DNA of 6,916 nt from Rhodospirillales bacterium (GTDB taxonomy: Bacteria > Pseudomonadota > Alphaproteobacteria > Rhodospirillales > Magnetospirillaceae), in contig JASHSH010000428.1 in the NCBI GenBank assembly GCA_030040955.1, positions 1 to 6,916 on the forward strand. Reading direction: 5' to 3'. The translations under genes were made by a program, and so were the position numbers. The notes beneath the pieces were generated by a model. It was not told where the DNA came from and made no database searches. It worked only from the letters and a program-made list of their open reading frames with translations. Positions 1 to 5,699 of the stretch are shown here, piece by piece. Numbering within the stretch: position 1 is the stretch's first letter; the number at the start of each line of letters is the position of its first letter.

Positions 1-1265
1 CGGCCGATCAGCACCTTCTGCTGGTTGCCGCCGGACAGTTCGCCGACCGGGGTTTCGATCGATTCGGTCCGCACGCGCAGCTGCTCGATCACGCTGCGCG
101 CCCGCTCCGATTCCTTGGCGCGGTCGACCACGCCGAGCCGGGCGACGCGGTCGAGAAAACCGATGCCAAGATTTTCGCGCAGCGATAGCGACAGGAACAG
201 CCCCTCGGCGTGGCGGTCGTCGGAGACGAAGCCGATGCCGGCGCGGCGCGCCGCCCAGCTTCGCGTCCCTCGCACCGGCTCGCCGCGCACCTGGACCGCG
301 CCCGAACGGCGCCGCTCCACGCCGGCGGCCGCGCGCAGGAACTGCCGCTGGCCCTCGCCCTCCACGCCGGTGATGCCGACGATCTCGCCCGCCCGCGCGC
401 TCATATCCACCGACTCGAAGCCGGCTCCGCTCAGTCCCCGCACCTCGATTGCCGTCTCGCCCGGCGCACGCGCCTTGGGCGGAAACAGCTGGCCGAGCGG
501 GCGGCCGGCGATCAGGGTGACCACCTCGGCGGCGGTGATCTCGCCGGCCGGGCGGCTGTCGATGATTTCGCCGTCGCGCATCACCGAGATGCGGTCGGCC
601 AGCTCGTCGATCTCGTGCAGCCGGTGCGAGACGTAGACGATGGCGACGCCGTCCAATCGCAGCGTCTTGATGCGGTCGAACAGCTTGCGCACATCGGCCT
701 GCTGGAACGGCTCGGTCGGCTCGTCGAAGAACAGCACGCGCGGCCGGGTGATCAGGGCGCGGGCGATCTCGACGATATGCTGCTGCGCCAGATTCAGGTC
801 CCGCACCTGGCGGTCGAGCGGCACCAGGTTCGCCTCGGCCGCCACCGAGAACAGCACCCGCTCCGCCTCGTCGGTCGCGCGCGCGCCCTTGAGATGCGGG
901 GCGGCGAGCTGGAGATTTTCGAGCACCGAGAGGTCGGGCGCCAGCGCCGGGTGCTGGAAGGTGACCGAGATGCCAAGCTCGCGGATGCGTGTCGGGTTGG
1001 GACCGTAGATGTTCTCGCCGTCGAAACGGATGGTGCCGGCGTCGGCCGGGATCACGCCGGCCGCGATGCCGATCAGCGTCGACTTGCCGGCTCCGTTCTC
1101 GCCGACGATGGCGTGGATTTCGCCCGGCCGGATCAGCAGGTCGGCGTCCTTCAGCGCCCGCACCGCGCCGTAGCTCTTGCGCAGGCCGCGCAACTGCATG
1201 ATCGGTCCCACCGGCAGAATCGCGGCCGGCCGTTCCAGCTCGCCGGTTTCGTATGACCGATACAT
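1..1265 (-). CDS. CUT2-type sugar ABC importer, double ATPase (RbsA-like), 3' end cut by window edge
   Basis: This is the energising subunit of a ribose-type importer, working on the cytoplasmic face with the permease encoded just upstream. The 421 visible residues hold a first nucleotide-binding domain: Walker A GENGAGKST (55-63), Q-loop Q104, Walker B VLFFDE (177-182) and H-loop H214. The second domain starts near 275 with the degenerate Walker A typical of the family (GVEGEGQ), then SDDRHAEGL and a clean signature, LSGGNQQKV, at the very edge. Family members run to about 500 residues, so roughly 80 are missing, including the second Walker B. The first domain is odd: its signature reads LNLAQQ and its D-loop position reads EPFQ after DEPT. 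The start is uncertain. ATG at 1265 is used here, but ATG at 1199 (residue 23, MQLRGLRKSYG) matches the usual family N-terminus and has a GGTGGGA-like site upstream. The frame is open back into the permease gene. The gap to the permease stop is 61 nt, consistent with one operon. Confidence 0.93.
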   Translation of the reverse strand, partial: MYRSYETGELERPAAILPVGPIMQLRGLRKSYGAVRALKDADLLIRPGEIHAIVGENGAGKSTLIGIAAGVIPADAGTIRFDGENIYGPNPTRIRELGISVTFQHPALAPDLSVLENLQLAAPHLKGARATDEAERVLFSVAAEANLVPLDRQVRDLNLAQQHIVEIARALITRPRVLFFDEPTEPFQQADVRKLFDRIKTLRLDGVAIVYVSHRLHEIDELADRISVMRDGEIIDSRPAGEITAAEVVTLIAGRPLGQLFPPKARAPGETAIEVRGLSGAGFESVDMSARAGEIVGITGVEGEGQRQFLRAAAGVERRRSGAVQVRGEPVRGTRSWAARRAGIGFVSDDRHAEGLFLSLSLRENLGIGFLDRVARLGVVDRAKESERARSVIEQLRVRTESIETPVGELSGGNQQKVLIG

Positions 1266-1326
1266 GCGCTGTCTTGGCGTTCCCCTCGGCGCCTTCGCGG
1301 GCCGCTGGCCCGATGTGACACGAGCC

Positions 1327-2331
1327 CTAGGCGGGGCGCAAGCGGCGCGCGGCCTCGGGCAGGGCCACGCTGCCGACCACGATCAGCGCCTGCACCACGT
1401 CCTGCGCCGAGGTCGAGAAGCCGACCGACAGCACGAGCTGGCCGAGATAGGTCAGGAAGAAGGCGCCGACCACGGTGGCGATCACGCTGCCCCGCGCCCC
1501 GCCGCCGATCGAATTGCCGCCGACCACGACCGAGGCGACCGAGGCGAGCAGATAGGGCAGGCCGCAGAATATGGTGGGCGAAAGCAGATATCCCGCCAGC
1601 AACACCCCGGCCGCGGCATAGCAAAACCCGGCGAGCGCGTAGGTGGCGACGCGGTAGGCATCGAGCCGGATGCCGACCGCGAGCGCGGCGGCCGGATTGA
1701 CGCTGATCGCGACGAAACGACGGCCGATCGGCGTGCGCGCGATCGCGAACGAGCAAAGCCCGGCAATCACGGCCAGCACCCAGATCGTGTCGGGGATGCC
1801 GAGGAACAGGCCGACGCCGAACGCGTTCAACGGCGGCGGCGCCTGCTGGGCGAAGCCGCCCGAGATGAACTGGGTGGCGCCGAACAGCAGCGAGTTGACG
1901 CCGATGGTCGTCACTAGGGCGGGCACCCGCAGCAGCGTCACCACCAGCCCGTTCACGACGCCGACGCCGGCGCCCATGAGCAGGGTGAGCAGGATGTATT
2001 TCAGCGTCTCCCAGGGCCCCGCTTCGAGCCCGGGAAAGGCGGTCACGAACACGCCGGCGAGCGACATCACCCCGGCGACCGAGAGATCGAGCCCGCGCTG
2101 CTGAATCACGACATGCTGGCCGATCGAGGCGACCGCGAGGATCGCCACGAAGGGCAGCATGGTCATGATCGCGCCGGAGGAAACCGTGCTCGGCGCGATC
2201 AGCCCGCCGAGCACGAGAAGCACGGCCGTGGCGAAGACGGATTTCGTCACATGCGAGACGCGACGCCCGTCCTCGCCGAGGCCCAGGAGGCGAAGAAGGG
2301 AACTTGAGGGCGGCGTGCTCGATTCGGCCAT
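1327..2331 (-). CDS. CUT2-type sugar ABC importer permease (RbsC-like)
   Basis: This inner-membrane permease of the BPD_transp_2 (RbsC-like) family has 334 residues, the normal length. After a charged cytoplasmic N-terminus (1-30) it carries repeated hydrophobic segments at roughly 31-48, 53-76, 84-100, 108-132, 138-158, 174-198, 228-250, 258-272 and 281-325. Family landmarks are GLDLSVAGVMSLAG (80-93), matching the IDLSVG motif of RbsC, and VPALVTTIG (136-144). GRRFVAISVNPAAALAVGI (203-221) is the likely ATPase-coupling loop, and VVVGGNSIGGGARGS (268-282) matches the GG-s-l-GG-rGs block. It lies 49 nt after the binding-protein stop and 61 nt before the ATPase start. Shine-Dalgarno pairing at ATG 2331 is weak, so translation may depend on its neighbours. 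The substrate cannot be read from the sequence. Only one permease is visible; a second could lie beyond the left edge. Confidence 0.93.
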   Translation of the reverse strand: MAESSTPPSSSLLRLLGLGEDGRRVSHVTKSVFATAVLLVLGGLIAPSTVSSGAIMTMLPFVAILAVASIGQHVVIQQRGLDLSVAGVMSLAGVFVTAFPGLEAGPWETLKYILLTLLMGAGVGVVNGLVVTLLRVPALVTTIGVNSLLFGATQFISGGFAQQAPPPLNAFGVGLFLGIPDTIWVLAVIAGLCSFAIARTPIGRRFVAISVNPAAALAVGIRLDAYRVATYALAGFCYAAAGVLLAGYLLSPTIFCGLPYLLASVASVVVGGNSIGGGARGSVIATVVGAFFLTYLGQLVLSVGFSTSAQDVVQALIVVGSVALPEAARRLRPA

Positions 2332-2380
2332 GCCGGATACCGACCGAACCGCCCTCAGGCTCCCATCGCGCGGCCGCCGG

Positions 2381-3499
2381 CTACTTCGCCAGCAGCTTCT
2401 GGATCTTGTCTTTCGTCAACATCGACGACCGATAGATCGAATCCATCGGCAGGCTCTTGTCGCACGTCACCGCGAGCTTGCTGTCCGACGAGGTGCTGTC
2501 CTCCAGGATGTCGAGCTTGACCAGGCTCGGCTCGGTGTCGTTGATGCCCTCGGCCGCGGCCACGCCCTTGCGCAGCGCCAGGCGGATCAGCCAGGTGTGC
2601 GCGCTGGCGGTGGCCAGCTTGAACGACGGATTCTTGTCGTGATTGTCGGCCCACAGGCAGCTCAGATCGTTGAGCTCCTGGCCGAAATAGGCCGGGATCG
2701 GCTTGCCCGCCGCCTGGAAGGCCCGGATCGGGCCCGTGGTCTCGGCGATGATGCCGTCGATCTGCCCATATTTGGCGATCTCGGCGGCGGTCAGCTTCTG
2801 CGCCAGCGCCGGATCCCAGTTGGTGTCGACCGGGCCTTCGAGAACCTTGATGCCCGGGCTCTTGGCGAACACGTCCTTCCAGCCGACCGCCTGCGAGGTG
2901 GTCATCGGATTGCCGGGGAAGCCGCCGTCGACGATCACGTTGCCCTTGCCGCCGAGCGTCTTGACCATCCACGCGGCTTCGAGCTTGCCGAGCTCGATCT
3001 GGCTCTCGGTGGCGCGGACCGTGTAGTCCTTGCCCATCTCGCCGAACGGCGCGTCGCCGGTGGTGAAGGGCACGACCGCGACGCCGGCCTGGGTCGCCTT
3101 GCGCAGCTCCTTGAGCACGGCCTCGCCGGTGTCGGCGAACACGACGATCACGTCGAAATGCTGCGCGACCAGGGCCTGGATGTCGCTGATGTGCTTGGAG
3201 GCGTCGCCCTCGCCGTCGGTGTAGCGCGCCTCGGTGATGTTCGGGCACTTCGACGCCTCGTCCTCGAACTCGCCGCGGGTGATGTGGCGCCAGTAGTTGC
3301 CGCCCCAGCCGTCGGCGAAGGCGACCTTGATCTTCTTGGTGCCGCACACCTTCGAGATCGGCCACATGTCGGCCGCGGTGCCCAGCTTGTTGGGGGCGAG
3401 ATCGACCTTGGCCATGTCGGCGTGCCCCGCGCCGCTGATGGCGAATTGCGCGACGAGGCCGATGACGGCCGCGCCGGCCAGCAGTTGGTACTTCAGCAT
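2381..3499 (-). CDS. periplasmic substrate-binding protein of CUT2-type ABC importer (Peripla_BP_4-like)
   Basis: This secreted binding protein (372 residues) would capture the substrate and deliver it to the permease. The start at 3499 is well supported. It has a GGGAGGT Shine-Dalgarno site at good spacing and opens a signal peptide (MLKYQLLAGAAVIGLVAQ) with likely cleavage after SGAGHA (27/28). There is no lipobox, so it should be a soluble periplasmic protein. The fold is the two-lobed ribose-binding type: first strand KIKVAFADG (56-64), then SDIQALVAQHFDVIVVFAD (105-123), AGVAVVPF (138-145), GNVIVDGG (186-193) and DGIIAETTG (248-256). The family's usual ligand motifs (DR after strand 4, ND around 250, GxD near 273) are replaced by TTGD (146-149), ETTG and GQELND. 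Mature cysteines at 52, 85, 281 and 346 could form disulfides. It is longer than ribose-binding proteins (about 270-300 mature residues), with an added C-terminal region. It is the first gene of the importer operon. Ligand unknown. Confidence 0.92.
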   Translation of the reverse strand: MLKYQLLAGAAVIGLVAQFAISGAGHADMAKVDLAPNKLGTAADMWPISKVCGTKKIKVAFADGWGGNYWRHITRGEFEDEASKCPNITEARYTDGEGDASKHISDIQALVAQHFDVIVVFADTGEAVLKELRKATQAGVAVVPFTTGDAPFGEMGKDYTVRATESQIELGKLEAAWMVKTLGGKGNVIVDGGFPGNPMTTSQAVGWKDVFAKSPGIKVLEGPVDTNWDPALAQKLTAAEIAKYGQIDGIIAETTGPIRAFQAAGKPIPAYFGQELNDLSCLWADNHDKNPSFKLATASAHTWLIRLALRKGVAAAEGINDTEPSLVKLDILEDSTSSDSKLAVTCDKSLPMDSIYRSSMLTKDKIQKLLAK

Positions 3500-3503
3500 G
3501 GAT

Positions 3504-3510
3504 ACCTCCC
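3504..3510 (-). promoter_or_regulatory. strong Shine-Dalgarno site of the substrate-binding protein gene
   Basis: Read on the minus strand the site is GGGAGGT, followed by ATCC and the ATG at 3499. This is near-perfect anti-16S complementarity at ideal spacing and settles the start. Longer readings of the same frame would add a proline/arginine-rich tail ahead of an obvious signal peptide. It is the best ribosome-binding site in the window, in keeping with the high synthesis that binding proteins usually have relative to their permease and ATPase. Confidence 0.85.
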
Positions 3511-3701
3511 TGTTGCTCCGTTGCGCGCCCGATCGGTCCCCGCGACCGGGTTCTTCAATTGGCGAGCCCGCCGGACGAGCGCGGCCCGCGGTCCCGGCGC
3601 CAACCGCCGGAAGAGTTCGCATCGCCGGGGAAGATGTCGGCGGGCCGTTCCGCCACGGATGCAGGCGGACGCGGCCCGGCCGTTTCTTGGACTCCCCTAC
3701 C

Positions 3702-3732
3702 CGCGGAACGGTCCTTGCGGACCCGCCCCGCG
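3702..3732 (-). promoter_or_regulatory. two-tier hairpin with GCAA tetraloop in the putative leader of the importer operon
   Basis: Read as RNA from the minus strand: outer stem CGCGG/CCGCG, a small internal loop (GGCG opposite GUU), inner stem GGUCC/GGACC closed by GCAA, a stable GNRA tetraloop. Further downstream stems in the same leader are at 3649-3654/3664-3669 (6 bp), 3594-3599/3605-3610 (6 bp with a 5-nt loop) and 3534-3538/3544-3548 (5 bp). Hairpins are common by chance at this G+C content. I do not recognise a known riboswitch or ribosomal-protein leader. Confidence 0.3.
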
Positions 3733-3740
3733 CGGCGATG

Positions 3741-3780
3741 ATGGTAGGTGAAATCGGGTCATCGAAAAATCACTTTCTTG
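3741..3780 (-). promoter_or_regulatory. A/T-rich island, probable promoter region of the importer operon
   Basis: About 40% G+C over roughly 36 nt, in a window otherwise well above 60%. On the minus strand it includes a TTTTT run and a TACCAT hexamer (3746-3741; four of six matches to a -10 box). The hexamer 17 nt upstream (TTTTTC, 3769-3764) is a poor -35 box, so a sigma-70 promoter is not proven; an activator-dependent promoter is possible. Position, about 240 nt ahead of the binding-protein start, would leave a long 5' leader. Confidence 0.35.
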
Positions 3781-3819
3781 CGGGCCGGCGGCGGTGCGGC
3801 GGCCCCGACAGGGCTGTGG

Positions 3820-3843
3820 GCCGTTGGGACGCGTCCCAACGGC
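3820..3843. repeat. perfect 24-nt palindrome downstream of purU
   Basis: Each 12-nt arm reads GCCGTTGGGACG, with no spacer or mismatch and an MluI-like ACGCGT at the centre. It starts 33 nt after the purU stop. A smaller imperfect dyad (ACAG/CTGT within 3803-3819) sits directly beside it. No T-run follows on either strand, so it does not look like a standard intrinsic terminator. It could be a dimeric regulator's operator, an RNA 3' end stabiliser, or a copy of a dispersed palindromic repeat; the window contains only one copy that I can see. Confidence 0.75.
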
Positions 3844-3875
3844 ATTCGGCGCCGTGGCGACGGGCCGAGAGCCGG

Positions 3876-4790
3876 TCACGGAAATACCACCGTGCGGCGG
3901 CCGTTCAGCAGCACGCGACGCTCGGCATGCCATTTCACCGCCCGCGCCAGCACCAGCGATTCGACGTCGCGCCCCACGGCGGCGAAATCGGCCGCCGAAA
4001 GTCCGTGGCTCACGCGCTCGACACCCTGCTCGATGATCGGTCCCTCGTCGAGATCCTCGGTCACGTAATGCGCGGTCGCGCCGATCAGCTTTACCCCCCT
4101 GGCATGCGCCTGGCGGTAGGGCGAAGCCCCCTTGAAGCTCGGCAGGAAGGAATGGTGGATGTTGATGATCCGCCCGCGCATGCGCGCGCACATCGCCGGC
4201 GACAGCACTTGCATGTAGCGGGCGAGCACCACCAGCTCCACCCGCTCGCGCTCGACGATGCCGTCGAGCGCCTTCTCTTGCGCCGCCTTGGACGTCTCGG
4301 TCACCGGCAGGTGGTGGAATGGAATGCCGGCGTTGGCGGCGACGGACGCGAAGTCGGTGTGGTTCGAGACGATCGCGCGCACGTCGATCGGCAGTGCGCC
4401 GATCTGCCAGCGGAACAGCAGGTCGTTCAGGCAATGGCCGAAGCGCGAGGCCATGATCAACGTGCGCACGCGCTCGCCCAGATCGTGGAAGTTGACCTCC
4501 ATGCCGAACTCGGCGGCGATCGGCGCGAAGGCGGCGCGCAGCCCGTCGAGGCCGGCGCCGGCGGTGGGCCGGAACACCGTGCGCAGGAAGAACCGCCCGT
4601 TGTCCGGATCGCCGAACTGGGCGCTGTCGACGATGTTGCAGGCATGCTCGACCAGGAAGCGCGACACCGCCGCCACGATGCCGATGCGGTCGCGGCAGTC
4701 GAGCGTGACCAGGAAGGTCGGCGGCGGCGCCGCGCCCGAAGCCGGGGAGGAGTCGGCCCTGGGCGCGGCGCCCGGCGGCTGGGATTTCAT
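3876..4790 (-). CDS. purU: formyltetrahydrofolate deformylase PurU
   Basis: The enzyme hydrolyses 10-formyl-tetrahydrofolate to formate and free tetrahydrofolate in the cytoplasm. The 304 residues match PurU in layout. An ACT regulatory domain begins TFLVTLDCRDRIGIVAAVS (25-43) and includes NIVDSAQF (52-59). The formyltransferase domain follows, from about 107: IVSNHTDF (140-147), VLARYMQVLS (188-197), IINIHHSFLPSFKGA (208-222) and HYVTEDLDEGPII (241-253), ending RRVLLNGRRTVVF. The catalytic Asn-His-Asp set of this fold is present as N210, H212 and D248. The first 24 residues are an Ala/Pro-rich extension not usual in the family. The start at 4790 has GAGGG six nt upstream (4801-4797) and overlaps the preceding stop as ATGA, which implies translational coupling to the MTHFR-like gene. 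In Escherichia coli the ACT domain senses glycine and methionine; whether that holds here is unknown. Coupling to an MTHFR-like gene suggests C1 disposal rather than purine supply. Confidence 0.95.
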   Translation of the reverse strand: MKSQPPGAAPRADSSPASGAAPPPTFLVTLDCRDRIGIVAAVSRFLVEHACNIVDSAQFGDPDNGRFFLRTVFRPTAGAGLDGLRAAFAPIAAEFGMEVNFHDLGERVRTLIMASRFGHCLNDLLFRWQIGALPIDVRAIVSNHTDFASVAANAGIPFHHLPVTETSKAAQEKALDGIVERERVELVVLARYMQVLSPAMCARMRGRIINIHHSFLPSFKGASPYRQAHARGVKLIGATAHYVTEDLDEGPIIEQGVERVSHGLSAADFAAVGRDVESLVLARAVKWHAERRVLLNGRRTVVFP

Positions 4791-5695
4791 GCGCGGCCCT
4801 CGGCCCCGGTCCGCGCCAGGGAGCGGGCACGGACGGTGTCGAGCCAGCGCGCGGTAGCCGCCACGCCGCCGAAAGCGAATACATGGATTCCCTCGATGCC
4901 GAGCCGCGCATCGTCGGCCGCGGCCTTGGCCACGCCGTCGAGCACCGGATCGGGGGAATCGCGCAACAGCAGATTGCCGATCACGTCCACCCGCGTGCCC
5001 AGCGCGCGAATCGAATTGCCGATGCCGCAGTGGAGCGCGTATTTCCACAAGGTCCGCCGATCGGCCGGCCCGGCCAGGCCGACGCGCACGGGCACGCCGA
5101 TGCCGGCGGCGCGCAGCGCCTCGACGCGGCGCAGGATCGGCTCCGGCTCGAAGCAGAATTGGGTGACCAGCCAGGTCGCCAATCCCTGGCGCCGGGCGAG
5201 ATCGAGCTTGGCGGCGAGCGCGGTCTCCAGCGTTTGCGCGGCGATGCGCGGATGCGCCTCGGCGTAGCAGGCCAGCCCGATCCGCCCGATGCCGGATTTG
5301 GCGAACAGCTCGGTCTCCAGCAGCTGATAGCTCGACCAGAACGGTCCCGCCGGACGGTCGATGTCCCCGCCGACCAGGAGGGCGCGCGTCACTCCCGCCT
5401 CGCCGGCCAGGCGGGCAAGCAGGTCGCGCGCCTGCGTGTAGCTGGCGATGCTGCGCGCCACGACATGCGGCACCGGATTGAATCCCGCCTTGGCCAGTTC
5501 GGCCGCGGCGGCGAGCAGGCGAAGGTGATGCACGCCGGGAACCAGCGCGACATAGACCGAGGTTCCGGCGGGTAACGAGTCGCGGCAGACCTCGGCGGCC
5601 CGAGCGTCGTGCGCGGTCACCTCGGTCGAGAACGAGCGCGCCAGACGGGCGGCGGGTGCCGGCTCGGCGAGCACGAGGTCGGCCTGCGTCTCCAT
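4787..5695 (-). CDS. methylenetetrahydrofolate reductase-like protein (MetF family, divergent)
   Basis: This flavoprotein-family enzyme would interconvert 5-methyl- and 5,10-methylene-tetrahydrofolate. It has 302 residues, close to single-domain bacterial MetF. Landmarks in order: SFSTEVTAHD (21-30) with E25 at the catalytic-Glu position; VPHVVAR (75-81); LLVGGDIDRP (106-115), matching the LRGD block with D111 at the flavin/folate Asp; IGLACYAEAHP (139-149), matching the A-yPE-HP block; and LVTQFCFEPE (176-185), with Q179 at the substrate-binding Gln. It ends with a VFAFGGVAATARWL block. The EFFPP motif of classical MetF is absent, which marks a side branch of the family. The start at 5695 lies 4 nt after the methyltransferase-like stop, with a close GAGG; a longer frame reaches 5761 but would overlap that gene. 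The stop overlaps the purU start (ATGA). The pairing suggests it runs in the oxidative direction, towards formate, but sequence alone cannot fix direction. Confidence 0.85.
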   Translation of the reverse strand: METQADLVLAEPAPAARLARSFSTEVTAHDARAAEVCRDSLPAGTSVYVALVPGVHHLRLLAAAAELAKAGFNPVPHVVARSIASYTQARDLLARLAGEAGVTRALLVGGDIDRPAGPFWSSYQLLETELFAKSGIGRIGLACYAEAHPRIAAQTLETALAAKLDLARRQGLATWLVTQFCFEPEPILRRVEALRAAGIGVPVRVGLAGPADRRTLWKYALHCGIGNSIRALGTRVDVIGNLLLRDSPDPVLDGVAKAAADDARLGIEGIHVFAFGGVAATARWLDTVRARSLARTGAEGRA

Positions 5696-5699
5696 CGCC

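Larger units (their letters stand above)
3500..3875. other. intergenic region between purU and the importer operon
   Basis: This is the only long gap between genes (376 nt). In transcription order it contains a perfect 24-nt palindrome 33 nt past the purU stop (3820-3843), a G+C-rich spacer, an A/T-rich island (3741-3780), then about 240 nt of G+C-rich sequence with several possible hairpins and the binding-protein ribosome site. I see no convincing gene here. A 21-codon frame (ATG 3762 to TAG 3697) lacks a good ribosome site. The region most likely ends one transcription unit and starts the next. Confidence 0.7.

Noticed and set aside
210..1256. Plus-strand open frame of about 350 codons antisense to the ATPase
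   Set aside because: It has no recognisable domain, while the opposite strand encodes a clear double ATPase with Walker and signature motifs.
3500..3622. Longer start for the binding protein, extending it upstream to 3622
   Set aside because: The extension is Arg/Pro/Gly-rich and precedes a clear signal peptide; ATG 3499 has the strong ribosome site.
2159..3751. Plus-strand open frame of about 530 codons antisense to the binding protein and permease
   Set aside because: Low-complexity Arg/Ala/Gly/His composition, no family motifs, and complete overlap with well-supported minus-strand genes.
3697..3762. 21-codon leader peptide (minus strand, ATG 3762 to TAG 3697) ahead of the importer genes
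   Set aside because: There is no good ribosome-binding site, no run of regulatory codons and no evidence of conservation; its 3' part overlaps the GCAA hairpin, so it may deserve a glance if the leader proves real.
3820..3843. Intrinsic terminator for purU
   Set aside because: The stem is excellent, but neither strand has a T-run after it, so the palindrome is listed as a repeat rather than a terminator.
3297..5267. Very long plus-strand open frame (about 650 codons) antisense to purU and the MTHFR-like gene
   Set aside because: Its product is Arg/Ala/Pro-rich with no domain, it spans three real minus-strand genes and a gap, and it is the expected by-product of G/C-rich third positions.
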